Source: Candolleomyces eurysporus (Eukaryota > Basidiomycota > Agaricomycetes > Agaricales > Psathyrellaceae). Taken from it: 64,000 nt of DNA. Positions 53,806 to 64,000 of this stretch are shown piece after piece (position 1 is the stretch's first letter; each line of letters begins with the position of its first letter). The stretch lies in assembly GCA_027579435.1 (NCBI GenBank), contig JANBPK010000738.1:124001-188000 (forward strand), given 5' to 3'. A model generated the notes under the pieces. That model was not told where the DNA came from, searched no databases, and was given only the letters and a program-made list of their open reading frames with translations. The position numbers were made by a program, and so were the translations under genes.

Positions 53806-55541
53806 GCGACAGCCGGTTGGTGGTCCGCTGAGCAGTAAGAGAAGATGCTGTCGAGATCTTCACTAAGGTTTGCTGTACGGGATAGAGACGACCTTTTATA
53901 CATCGGATATAGAATAGTTTTCGAGCGGTTGGAAGTCAGCTTCTGTGACGGCCCGAAACGGACAATTAGCACGATCCGCCATTTCCTTGTCGCTTCAAGT
54001 CGGTACTCACATGTTCACATGGTCAGTCGTATGCGAGTATGAAGACCGTCAAAGGCCAGCCCTCGCGGAAAGACGAGAGAATCTGCATGATTGTTCCGAC
54101 CTTTCTGCCGAAATCTGGACTGTCAGAGCCTCGTTTTTCGACACAGAGAAGGGCGAGTTTTCCCGGGAAGCAGAACAAGGTACCTTGGACAACCGAAGGT
54201 ATCGAAACCGTATCAAATTCAAGTATCACCGAACAGAATCTCGAGAAGCCGGCGTCCAGTCGACAGGCATCGCGTGGCTAAAATATTCTTGTTAAATCGT
54301 GAAAAGAACGGACAAATGAACGTACTTGGCAGTTTGTATTCTCTCGGTGTACCTTTGCTTATCTCCTCAGAGGTAAATGTCGAAAGAAGGGCCTAAGACC
54401 GCTTGAAGCCCATGCCGCAAAACGACGCATTCTTCCGGGTATTCTTCCGCAGAATACAACAGGGTCTGCACCTGAGCCCGGTGCTACCAGATTTAAGGGG
54501 AGCTTGCACCATGAAAAACAACGTAATAAGATAGAGATCGATGCGGTGGTAGCTTGTTGGTCCAGGCTCCAATGTACGAAGTTGGCAAGAAGGTTTCTAA
54601 CAGGAGCCACGACAGCTCCTCCACTCCGCCTGCTAATCGGTTCCCACGCGCTTGAAATGGCAATGCTTTGACACTCCGTTTTAGGGAAGCAGGTTGATCA
54701 CCAGCCAAGAATCATCGCGCTTTTGCTGGTTTCTTGTGACATCGAAATGTAAATCTTGACAGATCTTTTCTGTGCTGTAGATTTAGGATTCCTTCGTCCG
54801 TTGTTGTCTCGCCTCAGCCGAGGAAATTCCAATCCGGAAAGTGGCTGTTTCTCACAGTCTGGCTGTTCGACTTCGACTTCCATAGAGATTCATTTTCAGA
54901 GCGGCTGCAAGGCCGTTCAGGTGACAAGAAATTAGTGTTCCATCTCAAATGCCTATTAGCGCGCGTTCTGTTGACATTCTTGGCATACAGGTACGATTTC
55001 CGGGTGAAAATCGCATAGAACTCGGTACGTTGCTCTCGAACGGCTTTCACCTCGTCTCTTACCAACCTACTGTGTTGCAATTCACTATTTGGATGGTTGA
55101 ATCGTCCAAGCGGCGGGTTAAGTTCGGTTTACCTGAAAAATAATTACGCGAATTGAGAGAGTAAAGAGGGAGTCTGTGATTACTCTCGTCGTCGGTCCCA
55201 TGTTGCGTCTTTCAACGGGTTGCTGTCGTCTGAATCAGAGCATTGCCCTGGCAGGTCGGAGTCCCGCAAGACTTATCACTGTCGTCATGGAGTATACTAC
55301 AGAGTTCGAAAGAAGAGGCGCTTTGGGGCAGTGTGAGATGATGGAAATCTTGATTCTTTACTAGTACAGAACGATGATAGAGTTGCAAATAGGCGTTACA
55401 CTCTGAACCTAATGACCCTCTTGGAGAAGCCGGGCATACGCCAAGTAGAAATTAGGAAAATAAGCGAACGGAAATACAGTCAAATGAAAGTATTCTCCCG
55501 TGAATACACCCAGGTTTCGACACCAACCGGTATACCACGCC
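53806..55541. other. Intergenic region of the CE15 cluster
   Basis: About 1.7 kb between two CE15 genes. Open frames are short (under 120 codons) and unrecognised. It holds the promoter of the three-domain gene. Confidence 0.4.
53894..53900 (-). promoter_or_regulatory. TATA box of three-domain CE15 gene
   Basis: TATAAAA on the coding strand, about 90 bases upstream of the ATG at 53805. Confidence 0.55.
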
Positions 55542-56714
55542 TTAGGAAAGTGTAGGCGTGGTCCAATCTACCCACCGAGATTCGCTATACCCAAAATTGT
55601 TCGGGCTGTCCGTCCGGATAATACTGGTATTCGCGTTCACGTTTCCACGTAAGAACTTGTCTACGAAAGCGTCCAGGTCCGACTGCTGGCTACTCGGGAA
55701 CTGGCAGTGGTTGTGTGCTCCAACTTGAGAGATACCCATATTGTCCGCGATACGCAAAGCTTGATAAACTTTGTTTGCAGCTTTCATGCATCCAAATACG
55801 GACTGTGGAACAAGCCACTCCATGGTCGAATGGTCAATGACCAATAGTCCACGAGGTGCTACCATTGCAGCAAGTAAATGGTGGTCGAATGGGAGCTCGT
55901 TGCTGCGGCTCGCGTATTGGCCGAACGATGGGGAAAACCAGGGTTGGGTCTGGATGGGGTCAACGACGACAGGGGGACGTGGCCCTGTGCTCTGCTGAGC
56001 ATCAGAGATACGCCAACATCCCGCACCACCAGTTCCCGATTCTTGAGGGATGGTGAGCGCTATACGCGGCTCGAGAGCACCGGCAACTAGTGCACCCCTC
56101 GCATTCCGAGAGCAGCCTGTGACACCGAGCTTGCTCAAATCGAAAGGAGAGCTTGGAGTGGTNTCGAGGGCNTCGATGATCCTAGAAATCCCCCAAGCCC
56201 AGGCCGTAAGTGCGCCCGCTGGATAAGATGACCCGTATAATGTGAAGAATTTGCCGCGACCACGGGAAGGCCCATTGCTGGCNACGTCGTCATTGTTGAA
56301 GATGATCATCGCAACCCCGGGTGGAGCTGGGATGCTGTACCCTCCAATGGCGATGATGGCTGGGAAGGGTCCGGGCCCAGGAGGAAGTTGGATCGGGGCG
56401 GTGAACGTAATGCTCTTCCCTGCATGAGAAACGTCGACGGTAAGGGCACTTTCAGTGAGTGACCCTTTGACTGATTCGGGTCTCGGTGGCAACGTCCCAA
56501 GCTCGATGCGTTGGAAGAGCTGGTTGATTTCTTCCCTTCGACAAGCCCAATCGGCTTGAGAAGTGACTCTTGTTCCGTCATAGAAGGTGAACGGATCAGG
56601 GAGCCTTGGGTTCGAACGGAGGGTCAANTTAGAGGGGAGAGATGTGCCACAACCTGCAAGAGCAGGCAGTGCCANCANGAGAGAGATCCAGACGCTCGTG
56701 AAACACAGAATCAT
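55542..56714 (-). CDS. CE15 glucuronoyl esterase with variant active-site motif
   Basis: Single exon, 390 residues. The open frame extends upstream to 56987, but the ATG at 56714 starts a signal peptide (MILCFTSVWISL...ALPALAG) and lies next to a TATA box. No CBM. CE15 motifs: [19 protein letters not shown] (canonical GCSRNGKG has Gly-Lys where this has Ala-Arg), IPQESGTGGAGCWRIS, TMEWLVPQS (Leu-Gly replaced by Leu-Val) and GAHNHCQFP (Gly to Ala). Ser, Glu, His and the oxyanion Arg are all kept. The Lys that contacts the glucuronate is Arg here, so charge is conserved but geometry may differ. A loop after the WRIS motif is shortened and Pro-rich (TGPRPPVVVDPIQTQPW) compared with its neighbours, which suggests altered specificity. 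Ns at several single positions. Confidence 0.9.
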   Translation of the reverse strand: MILCFTSVWISLXXALPALAGCGTSLPSXLTLRSNPRLPDPFTFYDGTRVTSQADWACRREEINQLFQRIELGTLPPRPESVKGSLTESALTVDVSHAGKSITFTAPIQLPPGPGPFPAIIAIGGYSIPAPPGVAMIIFNNDDXASNGPSRGRGKFFTLYGSSYPAGALTAWAWGISRIIXALXTTPSSPFDLSKLGVTGCSRNARGALVAGALEPRIALTIPQESGTGGAGCWRISDAQQSTGPRPPVVVDPIQTQPWFSPSFGQYASRSNELPFDHHLLAAMVAPRGLLVIDHSTMEWLVPQSVFGCMKAANKVYQALRIADNMGISQVGAHNHCQFPSSQQSDLDAFVDKFLRGNVNANTSIIRTDSPNNFGYSESRWVDWTTPTLS

Positions 56715-57379
56715 TCTGAGGGTAATCGAAGGAATTGAGATTGCATCGCCGCGTGTATACCGCCAGTTTATATGCACTTTGCGGANAAAGCGCACCGTGT
56801 AGAACAGAGCAAAAGAAGTNGATTCTTCCGTTCGAGTCCTCNTCACATCAGGCGTTCCACACAAGCGCAGCATCACGAAGAGTGACGATGATCGTGCGTC
56901 GAGTACTGAATAGAGCCACATCATGAGAATCCGTTCGACCAGAACAGCCAAGCCCCTGCACCCTGTGAGAGACAGTCTGGAGCCCAAGCACCTGATCCTT
57001 CGAGCACATTTTTGTCGACAAACGCACTACCTAACTCACCATAGCGAGTCGNAANGAATTCTCCAGGAAGTCGTGATAAGTTCATGCTCNAAAAGCGGCT
57101 GTAGTGTCATTCATCAAGATGGCAGCAACTTGTGTTCGTGTTTGACTCAGAGGGTGATGGCGATTAATCATCAATGTGCGACGACAGAGTCAGTGGAGTT
57201 AGACTCGAAAAAAATCCCTGCCAATAGTCGAAAGAAGGTACAACGTTACAGTGCTACAATCAAGCCCTTTTCGAAATTTAATGTTGACATCCCNAAAACA
57301 AAATGTGAGCACTCAGAACCCGATAAACGACAAGAAATCATCCTCCACATGCCCTCCTACATAATTGGGTCCCACTCCA
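56715..57379. other. Intergenic spacer in CE15 cluster
   Basis: 665 bases with no supported gene. A 196-codon open frame across 56923-57513 overlaps the end of the next CE15 gene on the other strand and contains Ns, so it was not called. Confidence 0.4.
56767..56773 (-). promoter_or_regulatory. TATA-like box of variant CE15 gene
   Basis: ATATAAA on the coding strand, about 55 bases upstream of the ATG at 56714. Confidence 0.5.
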
Positions 57380-58555
57380 CTAGGAAAGAGTCGGTGTGGT
57401 CCAGTTTACCCAATTCGCCTCGACGAACCCAGCATTGTTCGCCTTGTCCGTCCGCACAATGTTGGTATTGGCAGCGGTGTTTGCACGCAGGAACTTGTCG
57501 ACGAAGGCATTGAGTTCGGACTGTTGGCTACTNGGGAACTGGCAGTGGTTATGNCCTCCAACTTGAGAAACCCCCATCCTATCCGCGATACCGAGAGCTT
57601 GATAGACTTTGGTACCGGTCTTCATGCAGCCGAACACTGACTCGGGACCGAGCCAGTCGATGGTGGAGTGGTCGATGACGAAGAGTCCGCGCGGTGCCAC
57701 CATGCCNGCGAGCAAATGATGNTCGATTGGGAGGTCGTTGACNCGGTTGACGTATTGGTTGAACAAAGGGGAGAACCACACGTTCTCGGTAACGATTTGG
57801 GATGCAGTCTGGACGTTGACGCCCCTCGACTTCATCGAGTCGGAGATACGCCAACATGCCGCTCCTCCCGAGCCNGACTCTTGAGGAATGGTGAGGGCAA
57901 TGCGTGTCTCGAGGGCACCAACAATGAGTGCGCCTTTTCCATTACGAGAGCAACCGGTGACGCCGAGCCTGCTGAGGTTGATGCGGGAGCTGGGAATGGT
58001 TTCGAGGACGTCGATGATGCGAGCGACTCCCCATGCCCAGGCCGTGGTAGCTGCTGCTGAATGGCCGGATCCGTAGAGGGTGTAGAACTTTCCACGTCCA
58101 CGACTTCCTGTGTTATCTTGGGCAGCGATGTCGTTGTTGTTGAAGTTGATCATCGCAACACCGGAGGGAGTTGGAATACTGGAACCTCCGATGGCAATGA
58201 TAGCTGGGAAAGGCGCAGTGCCAGAAGGGAACTGGATGGAGGCNGTGAAGGAGATNCTTTTGCCTTCGTGAGAGACGTTGACGGTAAGACTGTTTCCGGA
58301 GAGGGATCCAGTAACGGANGCTGGCTTTGGTGGGAGTGTCCCTAGTTCAAGCCGCTGGAAGAGCTGATTAATTTCCTCTCTGCGACAGGCCCAGTCATTT
58401 TGGGAAGTGACCCTGGTTCCGTCGTAGAAAGTGAATGGATCGGGAAGTCGGGAGTTGGCGCGGAGGGTAAGGCTGGAGGGGAGAGCTGCACCGCAGGCGG
58501 CAAACGCCGGAACCGCCAGGATGAGAGAAACCAAGAGATTCTTGAGAGGAGCCAT
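57380..58555 (-). CDS. CE15 glucuronoyl esterase
   Basis: Single exon, 391 residues, signal peptide MAPLKNLLVSLILAVPAFA, no CBM. The ATG at 58555 fits; the in-frame codon before it is TTG. Canonical CE15 motifs: [23 protein letters not shown] followed by an N-masked residue and [20 protein letters not shown], and HNHCQF preceded by one masked residue. It is closest in this window to the variant gene at 55542 (shared CRREEINQLFQR and LELGTLPP stretches), so the two are probably recent tandem duplicates. Predicted to be an active secreted 4-O-methylglucuronoyl esterase working with the CBM1 form on lignin-carbohydrate esters. About eight single Ns lie in the gene, all substitutions that keep the frame. 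Confidence 0.92.
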   Translation of the reverse strand: MAPLKNLLVSLILAVPAFAACGAALPSSLTLRANSRLPDPFTFYDGTRVTSQNDWACRREEINQLFQRLELGTLPPKPXSVTGSLSGNSLTVNVSHEGKXISFXASIQFPSGTAPFPAIIAIGGSSIPTPSGVAMINFNNNDIAAQDNTGSRGRGKFYTLYGSGHSAAATTAWAWGVARIIDVLETIPSSRINLSRLGVTGCSRNGKGALIVGALETRIALTIPQEXGSGGAACWRISDSMKSRGVNVQTASQIVTENVWFSPLFNQYVNXVNDLPIXHHLLXGMVAPRGLFVIDHSTIDWLGPESVFGCMKTGTKVYQALGIADRMGVSQVGXHNHCQFXSSQQSELNAFVDKFLRANTAANTNIVRTDKANNAGFVEANWVNWTTPTLS

Positions 58556-59659
58556 CTTCAATTGTAAGTGTCACGGAGGCCACAATGGTTTCGAGCGATT
58601 CACAAGNCATTTTATAGTTCTAACGGCTCCAGCGATCGTANTATTGTTCGGAACGAGACCACCGTTTGGCTGTCTTATTTCCATGGCAAACGGCGCCCTC
58701 TGGTCCGTCGAACTCCTCATGGGAGCAATCCACTGGCAGTGAGGAACTGCGGAAGCGTATAAAAGAAGATAATTATTCCGCATTTTCTCTGGGCATTAAG
58801 CATTCTGTACAAGAGGAGTAGTCCGAAGTTTGGAGTTGGCNTCTTCGTTGACAGTATTGAATAGAGCCCCATGGGAAGACATACTCGAGGGAACCACGGG
58901 AAAGCCTATTAAGGGCCATTTTAAAATGTTGGAAGAAGGTTGGCCTCTCCCATGACACGACACGAGGATNCAGTGAAAGGTACCTGCTGCGGCAGGAGGC
59001 TAGGGAAACATCTCTCGGAGAGCTGATCATGTGCCTATCCAAGACTTACAGATACAGGACACCGAATCTTCGCCCCTTTATGTTCAAAGTGGCAAACGAG
59101 ATAGTGATCGAAGTCCGAGTCGTTGAGTCAAGAAAGAGAGCGTGCAGTTGCATTCGGTTGGCAAAAAGGCCCCAAAATGAGTGTGATGTTGGAGCTCAAC
59201 GTTCTGAAGCTCCACAGCGTTTGTTGTCAGTCGTTCGCGAGTGGTTAAAGTCCGCTAGAATGGACCTTGGAGAAGCTTGGAGTCATTGTAGGCCTTTCCG
59301 ATGATGAAGCGTAGCAGTTCTACTTGGGCGAGTCCAGCTATAGTTAGCTTTGACAGGATAATAGAGTTCGGATGCCGAGTCTCGGAAATTCGACCAGGTG
59401 AGCAGTGTCAGATGTCGCACAGTGTGACTATGGAGTTCATGCTCAACCTTTGCCAGCTGGTTACCACATTTGTTTGATCGTGCTTGGCTCAGAAGAGGTC
59501 GGCAGTCAGGGCCGCGCGGGCCGTAGCGGAGCGGTGGCGAAGGCTCTCGAGCGCGAGTGCGACGAACACCGTGAATGCTCAGGGAGCTGTCTGGTGTTCA
59601 ACTAAGGATCGACCACTGGTTAACCACAAATTCAGCGAAGAAATAGTGTTATTCATTTG
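58556..59659. other. Intergenic region
   Basis: About 1.1 kb upstream of the last CE15 gene. No credible gene. Confidence 0.4.
58610..58616 (-). promoter_or_regulatory. TATA box of last CE15 gene
   Basis: TATAAAA on the coding strand, about 55 bases upstream of the ATG at 58555. Confidence 0.6.
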
Positions 59660-61850
59660 CTATCAGCTCATACGGACACATTGCAATCGCAGGAGCGCTG
59701 AATGGTAGGAATCGAAGGAGGTAGAACCGAACCTATTGGTATTCAGTTCAGGCAGCCCAAGCAACAATCCCCAAAACCTACAGGTGATGCAACGTGGGTC
59801 TATCTCTGTTGTATCGAGCACCCCCAAGCCTGAGTGCACAATCTGAGCGACCCCATCACCATCGGTTGGTAAAATCCCGCAGAAATTCACTGGCAACGCG
59901 GCCTCCGAAATTGAAGCGTCGACGTCGACATCGAGCCCGATTGCTGGCGCCGATGGGGAAAGATTGTCACAGGAGATCATCACGATGTCTCTTCCCCGCA
60001 AGAATTGTGGTGTGGGGTAGGGAGAACGAGGTTTTGTGAGCAGAAGCTTTTCCGTTTGTAGTCACAGATAGACAGTCGAGGGGCGCAGTCGAGCTAAGAG
60101 GTTTGGAGCTTTGAACGTGTGATGCTCCAAAGACAGTAGTCAAAATTTGAACAGACCTTCAGGAACAAGCTCGCCAGGATCTCTTCCACAGAGTGCGGAG
60201 CGCGGGTGCAGATGAGCCTAAATCTCCTACCCCACTGCCTGCCCCGAAAGCGGAGACATCGATTCATTAAACAGATGACCTAGAAAGCCCGTGTCCATCG
60301 ACATCGATCAAGTATGTCGTGCATTTCTGGGAAAAAATGAGGGGGAACTTGCCTCCTAATACCATATTCATCGAAGCGGAATCCGGACGATGTATGTACT
60401 GAGGTCACGAATCCAACACTTCCAATCCTGGCCATTGTCTGGGTCGAGTTTCCACTGCCAGGAACTAATTTCCACATCATTGGGCGACCGGATGCAGAGC
60501 AAGACGTAGCTCAAGGAACGAGAGGAATCAAATTTGGTTCGCCATTCATCCAGAGTCGTTAAAGGTGCCAGCGAGGGATATTAGGATATGAAAATAGGGA
60601 GAGTCAAAGGTATTAGCGTTACATCGCCAACCTTTGGGGGAGCATTCCTGCAATGGGTTTCGGGGAACACATGTTTGTTGGAAATTTCTGAGCAATGTGG
60701 TTTACAGGTCGCACAGATCAGCCGCACTTCCAGCGTCTTCTCGGGTAAAAGTAAATGGATATCATTATTCGGCAGAACTGAGTAGAAGGAAGTACGTCGG
60801 AATGTTGAGAACGAGCGGCTCTGGTGATCCAGAGAACCTGTGATGTCCGTGACAAGGCGAACGTGAAGAGCACACACCAAGGAATAGAGTATATCCAAGG
60901 ACCTACCGAGGTCTTGAATAGTGCAAGTGATTGATAATATTTACACCTTGCCAACAGGTCCTTGCATTCAGCTGAGCTACGATGTATTGGAATGGGATTG
61001 GATGAGCAAGAAGTTGGGTGGCAGGTTCCGAGTGAATTGGACAAAAAGCCGAATAGTTATCAGCAAACAAGGATCTTCAGCTCGGAGATGGAAGGGACAT
61101 CGATACCTTGCCTTGGCTGTGCACGCATGGCCAGCGGTCCTAAGACCTCCGTCGAGAAGCCCTTTCGGTGCAGAAACAATGCCAGGTCGTCAATTTCGAC
61201 GACAGCGGGGAGCTTCGGAGTGATCTTCGTATGTAGCAGGTTAGGCAGAAAACGTCGAGCACGGCCGTTTCTCCTGGCAGAAAGGTATACCCCAGCAACG
61301 TCGACGGTGATTGCTTTCGATAACTACGCCTTCCAATGAGCGACAATCACTTTCGAGGATGAGCAGACAGTCGATCGCGGAGATTGGCTGAGCGATAGAC
61401 AAGGATAGTGATAGACGTTTAGGTTGACGTGCCCTAATGTCCGACGACGGCTCAAACGATCCTACGTTCAGGATATATCATGTAAAGTCGTGAGGAGGCA
61501 AATTGGAAGAATACCTGTCGAGAGTGTTGCTCCCGCATCACCGCGTAGCCCACGTATCTGTTACACAAGGAAGCACCTTCAGAGAGATTTTCTTGCAAAG
61601 TGTTAGTGTGGGCACACGTGGTTTCCTGGAACCAAGGATTGCTCCGTATGGTTCCCATGGCCATCAATATCTGGACTGCCGAGTGATCCGCCTCGCGGAT
61701 AAAAGCTCCAGGTTTCACGGCTAACTTGGTGTAGTGTATATAGAAGGTAGAAAAAAATCAAAGAATAGTGATAATAATGCGAGCAATTCATTTTCACTCA
61801 CGATACCGGATGGTTTCGAGCCTACCAGAGAGCTCCATCTGCATAGAAAA
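59660..61850 (-). pseudogene. Decayed or mis-assembled unrecognised gene
   Basis: Several minus-strand stretches read like protein but cannot be joined cleanly. From about 61440 to 61320 one frame gives LSLSLSIAQPISAIDCLLIL. Near 61315 it must shift by one base to continue as ITVDVAGVYLSARRNGRARR and PAVVEIDDLALFLHRKGF, to about 61060. Near 60480-60290 and 59990-59720 other stretches (SAPAIGLDVDVDASISEAAL) could be later exons. A possible first exon starts near 61844 (MQMELSGRLETIR, followed by a GTGAGT donor). The family is not recognised. The one-base shift has no intron explanation, so this is either a pseudogene or contains a sequencing error. The stretch 61850-62113 up to the lectin stop codon holds nothing recognisable. 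Confidence 0.3.
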
Positions 61851-62113
61851 ACGTCCTATTAGTGCCGGACTTCTACTCGAGGCTTGTCTGAGTCTTCTGT
61901 GCAGTTAGACACAGATTCAATGCCTGCGTCTATGTTCTCGTAGCTAATAAAACCCTTGAGTAGTCAGTTCTGTGACGGACTAAGCTCGTTGGAGGCCAAA
62001 GTTTGAATTCAACCTCAGTGGCTCTATCAAGCAGGGCCAATCAGTTGTCCGCGATACTACTACTATTCGGTACATTGCAAGCTACAAACAATTCTTTCTC
62101 GGCCCGATTCAAT

Positions 62114-63367
62114 TTAATACAGATTCGCCATCCAGCGGACGGTTTTGCTCGTTGTCCAACCACCGCTCAAGCTAAATTCCTTATTGATGCTTTGGTGGGG
62201 TTTGAAGTTGCCATTCCCATCGTTATACGACACCCAAACATCGTCGCTCCCAAACCCAATGATATCCACAGCCCCATCTCCCGTCAAATCAGCGAGGAAC
62301 CTAGGGTGCTTGTCAACTTGCCATGGATCGCACCCAAAGCAGTGAGTGACAATTTTCGGTTCTTGGAACGTTCCATCTCCGTTACCAAATGCAACATAGA
62401 CGCCTGGATTGCCGAACCCGACGATATCCCCAAGACCGTTTCCGTTCATATCAGCAACGAATCGGGGATGTTTGTCGACCTTCCACACTTCGCTACCGAA
62501 GCTCTCGAGGACGAGTTTCGGCACTTGGAAAGTCCCATCTCCATTATTCAATGCGACGTACACTCCAGCATCTGCGAAGCCAATTATGTCAGGTTTCCCA
62601 TCGCCCGTGAGGTCCGCCAGGGTACGCGGGTGCCTTTCAATCCTCCATCCACTAGAGTACGTGAGGTTGTTGTAGATGATGGTCCTAGGCGCTGCGAACG
62701 TGCCATCCCCATTTCCAAGAGCGACAAAGACTTTGCTTTCGCCAAACGCGACGATATCAAGGTTCCCATCCCCATTAACATCAGCCAAGAACCGGAGGTG
62801 TCGATCCAACTTCCACCCTCCAGTACTGAATCCAAAGTCGTTGAGGACAAGATGCGCAGGGGCGTAGGTCCCGCTCCCGTTATTGAGCGAGACAAAGACA
62901 CCCTCGTCGCCGAAACCAATGATATCGACGCACCCGGTCTTGCGCAAGTCGGCCACGTAGCGGANGTGTTTATCGACCCTCCAATTGCCGGCTAACAAGC
63001 CAAAATCGCCGAGGGCGAGGGACCTGGGAGAGAACGAGTTTCCTCTGTTACGAGAAATATAGACGCCGGCGTCACCGAAGCCAATGATGTCGCCGAGACC
63101 ATTTCCTGTGGTGTCGCCCACGAGACGGACGTGTTTTTCAACTCGCCAGCCGGCATTGTAGCCGAAGTCAGCGATTGCAAGTTTGGTGGTGGGTTGTATG
63201 CTGTTGCGCAGGATGGTCACGCCGTCAAGGCCGAAGCCGACGATGTCGCTTGTGCCTACGCGTCGAGTAGGAACTGCAAGAGAGAGTGAAGCCGGTCAGT
63301 GTAGTGTTCAAACCTATAGGTGATATAATGATAGGTAAGCACCTGGATGCTCTTGAGTGACTATCAT
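62114..63367 (-). CDS. Integrin-like beta-propeller lectin of the Psathyrella velutina (PVL) type
   Basis: Two exons (63367-63343, 63273-62114), 394 residues, close to the roughly 400 of PVL. The start is secure: the small first exon MIVTQEHP splices to VPTRRVGTSDIVGFG. The protein consists of seven repeats of about 55 residues (FG-GAP/VCBS type), each with an Asp-rich calcium loop (DTTGNGLGDIIGFGDAGVYI; DVNGDGNLDIVAFG; DLTGDGKPDIIGFADAGVYV; DMNGNGLGDIVGFG) and a W-x-V-x-K-H segment between blades (GWRVEKHVRL; WKLDRHLRF). It ends WTTSKTVRWMANLY, as in PVL. PVL folds as a seven-bladed propeller that binds GlcNAc and sialylated glycans between blades and calcium in the loops. No signal peptide, so cytoplasmic or leaderless, usual for mushroom lectins. 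One N at 62965. Likely role: defence or recognition of glycans, by inference. Confidence 0.9.
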
Positions 63368-64000
63368 CAGGAGTTGACTCTGGAGCGGATCTGAAGAGGA
63401 ACTGGGCCCTGGGGAGACGAGAGCATCTTAACCGGTCTTTAAAACCTTTCTTAAGGACTCTATGTCCCTCATGACCAGATCTCAATCAGAAGACTTGAAC
63501 CAAGGAGGTGTATACTACCTCAATATAGGTTCAAATGGTCGGGAACAGTATAAAGCTCACGAAATGGTGACATCCAGGGTGATTACATGGAATTGAGCGT
63601 ACCACTTCGGACACTGGCTTGTCGGGTCACCTGAAGGCCTAGGATGGGACAAGAGAACCGAGAATAAGGATGGTCGCAAGTGGTGGAAGGAGGCCGCACT
63701 GTTGGTAGACGTGGACACGTGGACGCGTCNAAAAACCTGCGAACATGGGTCGGCAACCTTGCCGAACTATTCTTATCTTCGAGGAAGTCATCGCTCTCTG
63801 ATTTTCTTGAAATACCGTAGACAATGCTGGTTCAAGCACCTACGGAGCCACTGGCCCGAAAAGGCACCTGTTGCAAACATTCTCCTCAACGAGGTGTCTC
63901 TGGCTCTCCAAGAGAATGAGCTTTGACATTTCATGATGTAACTATGGGTGCCAACTTTGAGACGGATCGAATGCCAGATCTGTCACCGTTGCAGCTAGAC
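63368..64000. other. Region upstream of the lectin gene
   Basis: About 630 bases to the window end. It holds the lectin promoter. Short open frames only, one N at 63730. No gene supported. Confidence 0.4.

Noticed and set aside
56715..56987. Upstream extension of the CE15 open frame at 55542
   Set aside because: It would place the signal peptide about 90 residues inside the protein and span the TATA-like box.
59510..59590. tRNA-like GTAGCGGAGCGGTGGCGAAGG text
   Set aside because: Resembles a D-arm, but no matching acceptor or T-arm pairing follows.
62003..62995. 330-codon plus-strand open frame
   Set aside because: It mirrors the lectin gene; its periodic pattern is the reverse reading of the propeller repeats.

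Overview
The window is nuclear DNA of a filamentous basidiomycete, most likely an Agaricomycete. Genes carry many short GT-AG introns (about 45-75 bases), often only tens of bases apart. The gene content is typical of mushroom-forming fungi: an F-box protein, a TPR-CHAT protein, tandem P450s, a GPI-type fasciclin protein, a lectin of the Psathyrella velutina type, and several CE15 glucuronoyl esterases. No RNA gene, CRISPR array or intact transposon was found. The assembly is a draft. Scattered single N characters often behave as spurious extra bases, and about 44.8-45.5 kb is densely ambiguous.

Layout. 1-9 kb holds mostly housekeeping genes: the start of a Zn2Cys6 transcription factor, a nuclear poly(A)-binding protein (Pab2/PABPN1), mitochondrial ribosomal protein bL19m, an Ivy1-like protein and mitochondrial aspartyl-tRNA synthetase. 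9-22.5 kb is a rearranged zone. A block of about 4 kb is present in two diverged tandem copies plus one truncated copy. Each copy carries the 5' end of an unrecognised small gene, and in the last copy that end is fused to a multi-pass membrane protein. An F-box gene sits inside this zone. 23-31 kb holds the TPR-CHAT gene, then divergent INO80C/Ies6 and Puf6/PUM3 genes. 30.6-37.2 kb is a clean tandem duplication of a 3.2-3.4 kb unit (end of the Puf6 gene, a P450, end of the fasciclin gene). It leaves two P450 genes and a junction made of two gene fragments. The intact fasciclin gene and a calmodulin-kinase-type gene follow.

43-63 kb is the most distinctive part. Two tandem TauD-type 2-oxoglutarate dioxygenase genes are followed by four co-oriented secreted CE15 genes: one with a cellulose-binding CBM1, one with three CE15 domains fused in a single chain of about 1,170 residues, and two single-domain paralogues. 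CE15 enzymes cut the ester between lignin alcohols and 4-O-methylglucuronic acid on xylan, so the cluster is probably a locus for detaching lignin from hemicellulose. In the three-domain protein only the middle domain keeps the canonical active-site signature. The dioxygenases and all four esterase genes have TATA-like boxes 45-100 bases upstream of their ATGs. A decayed, unrecognised coding region and a seven-bladed propeller lectin gene close the window.
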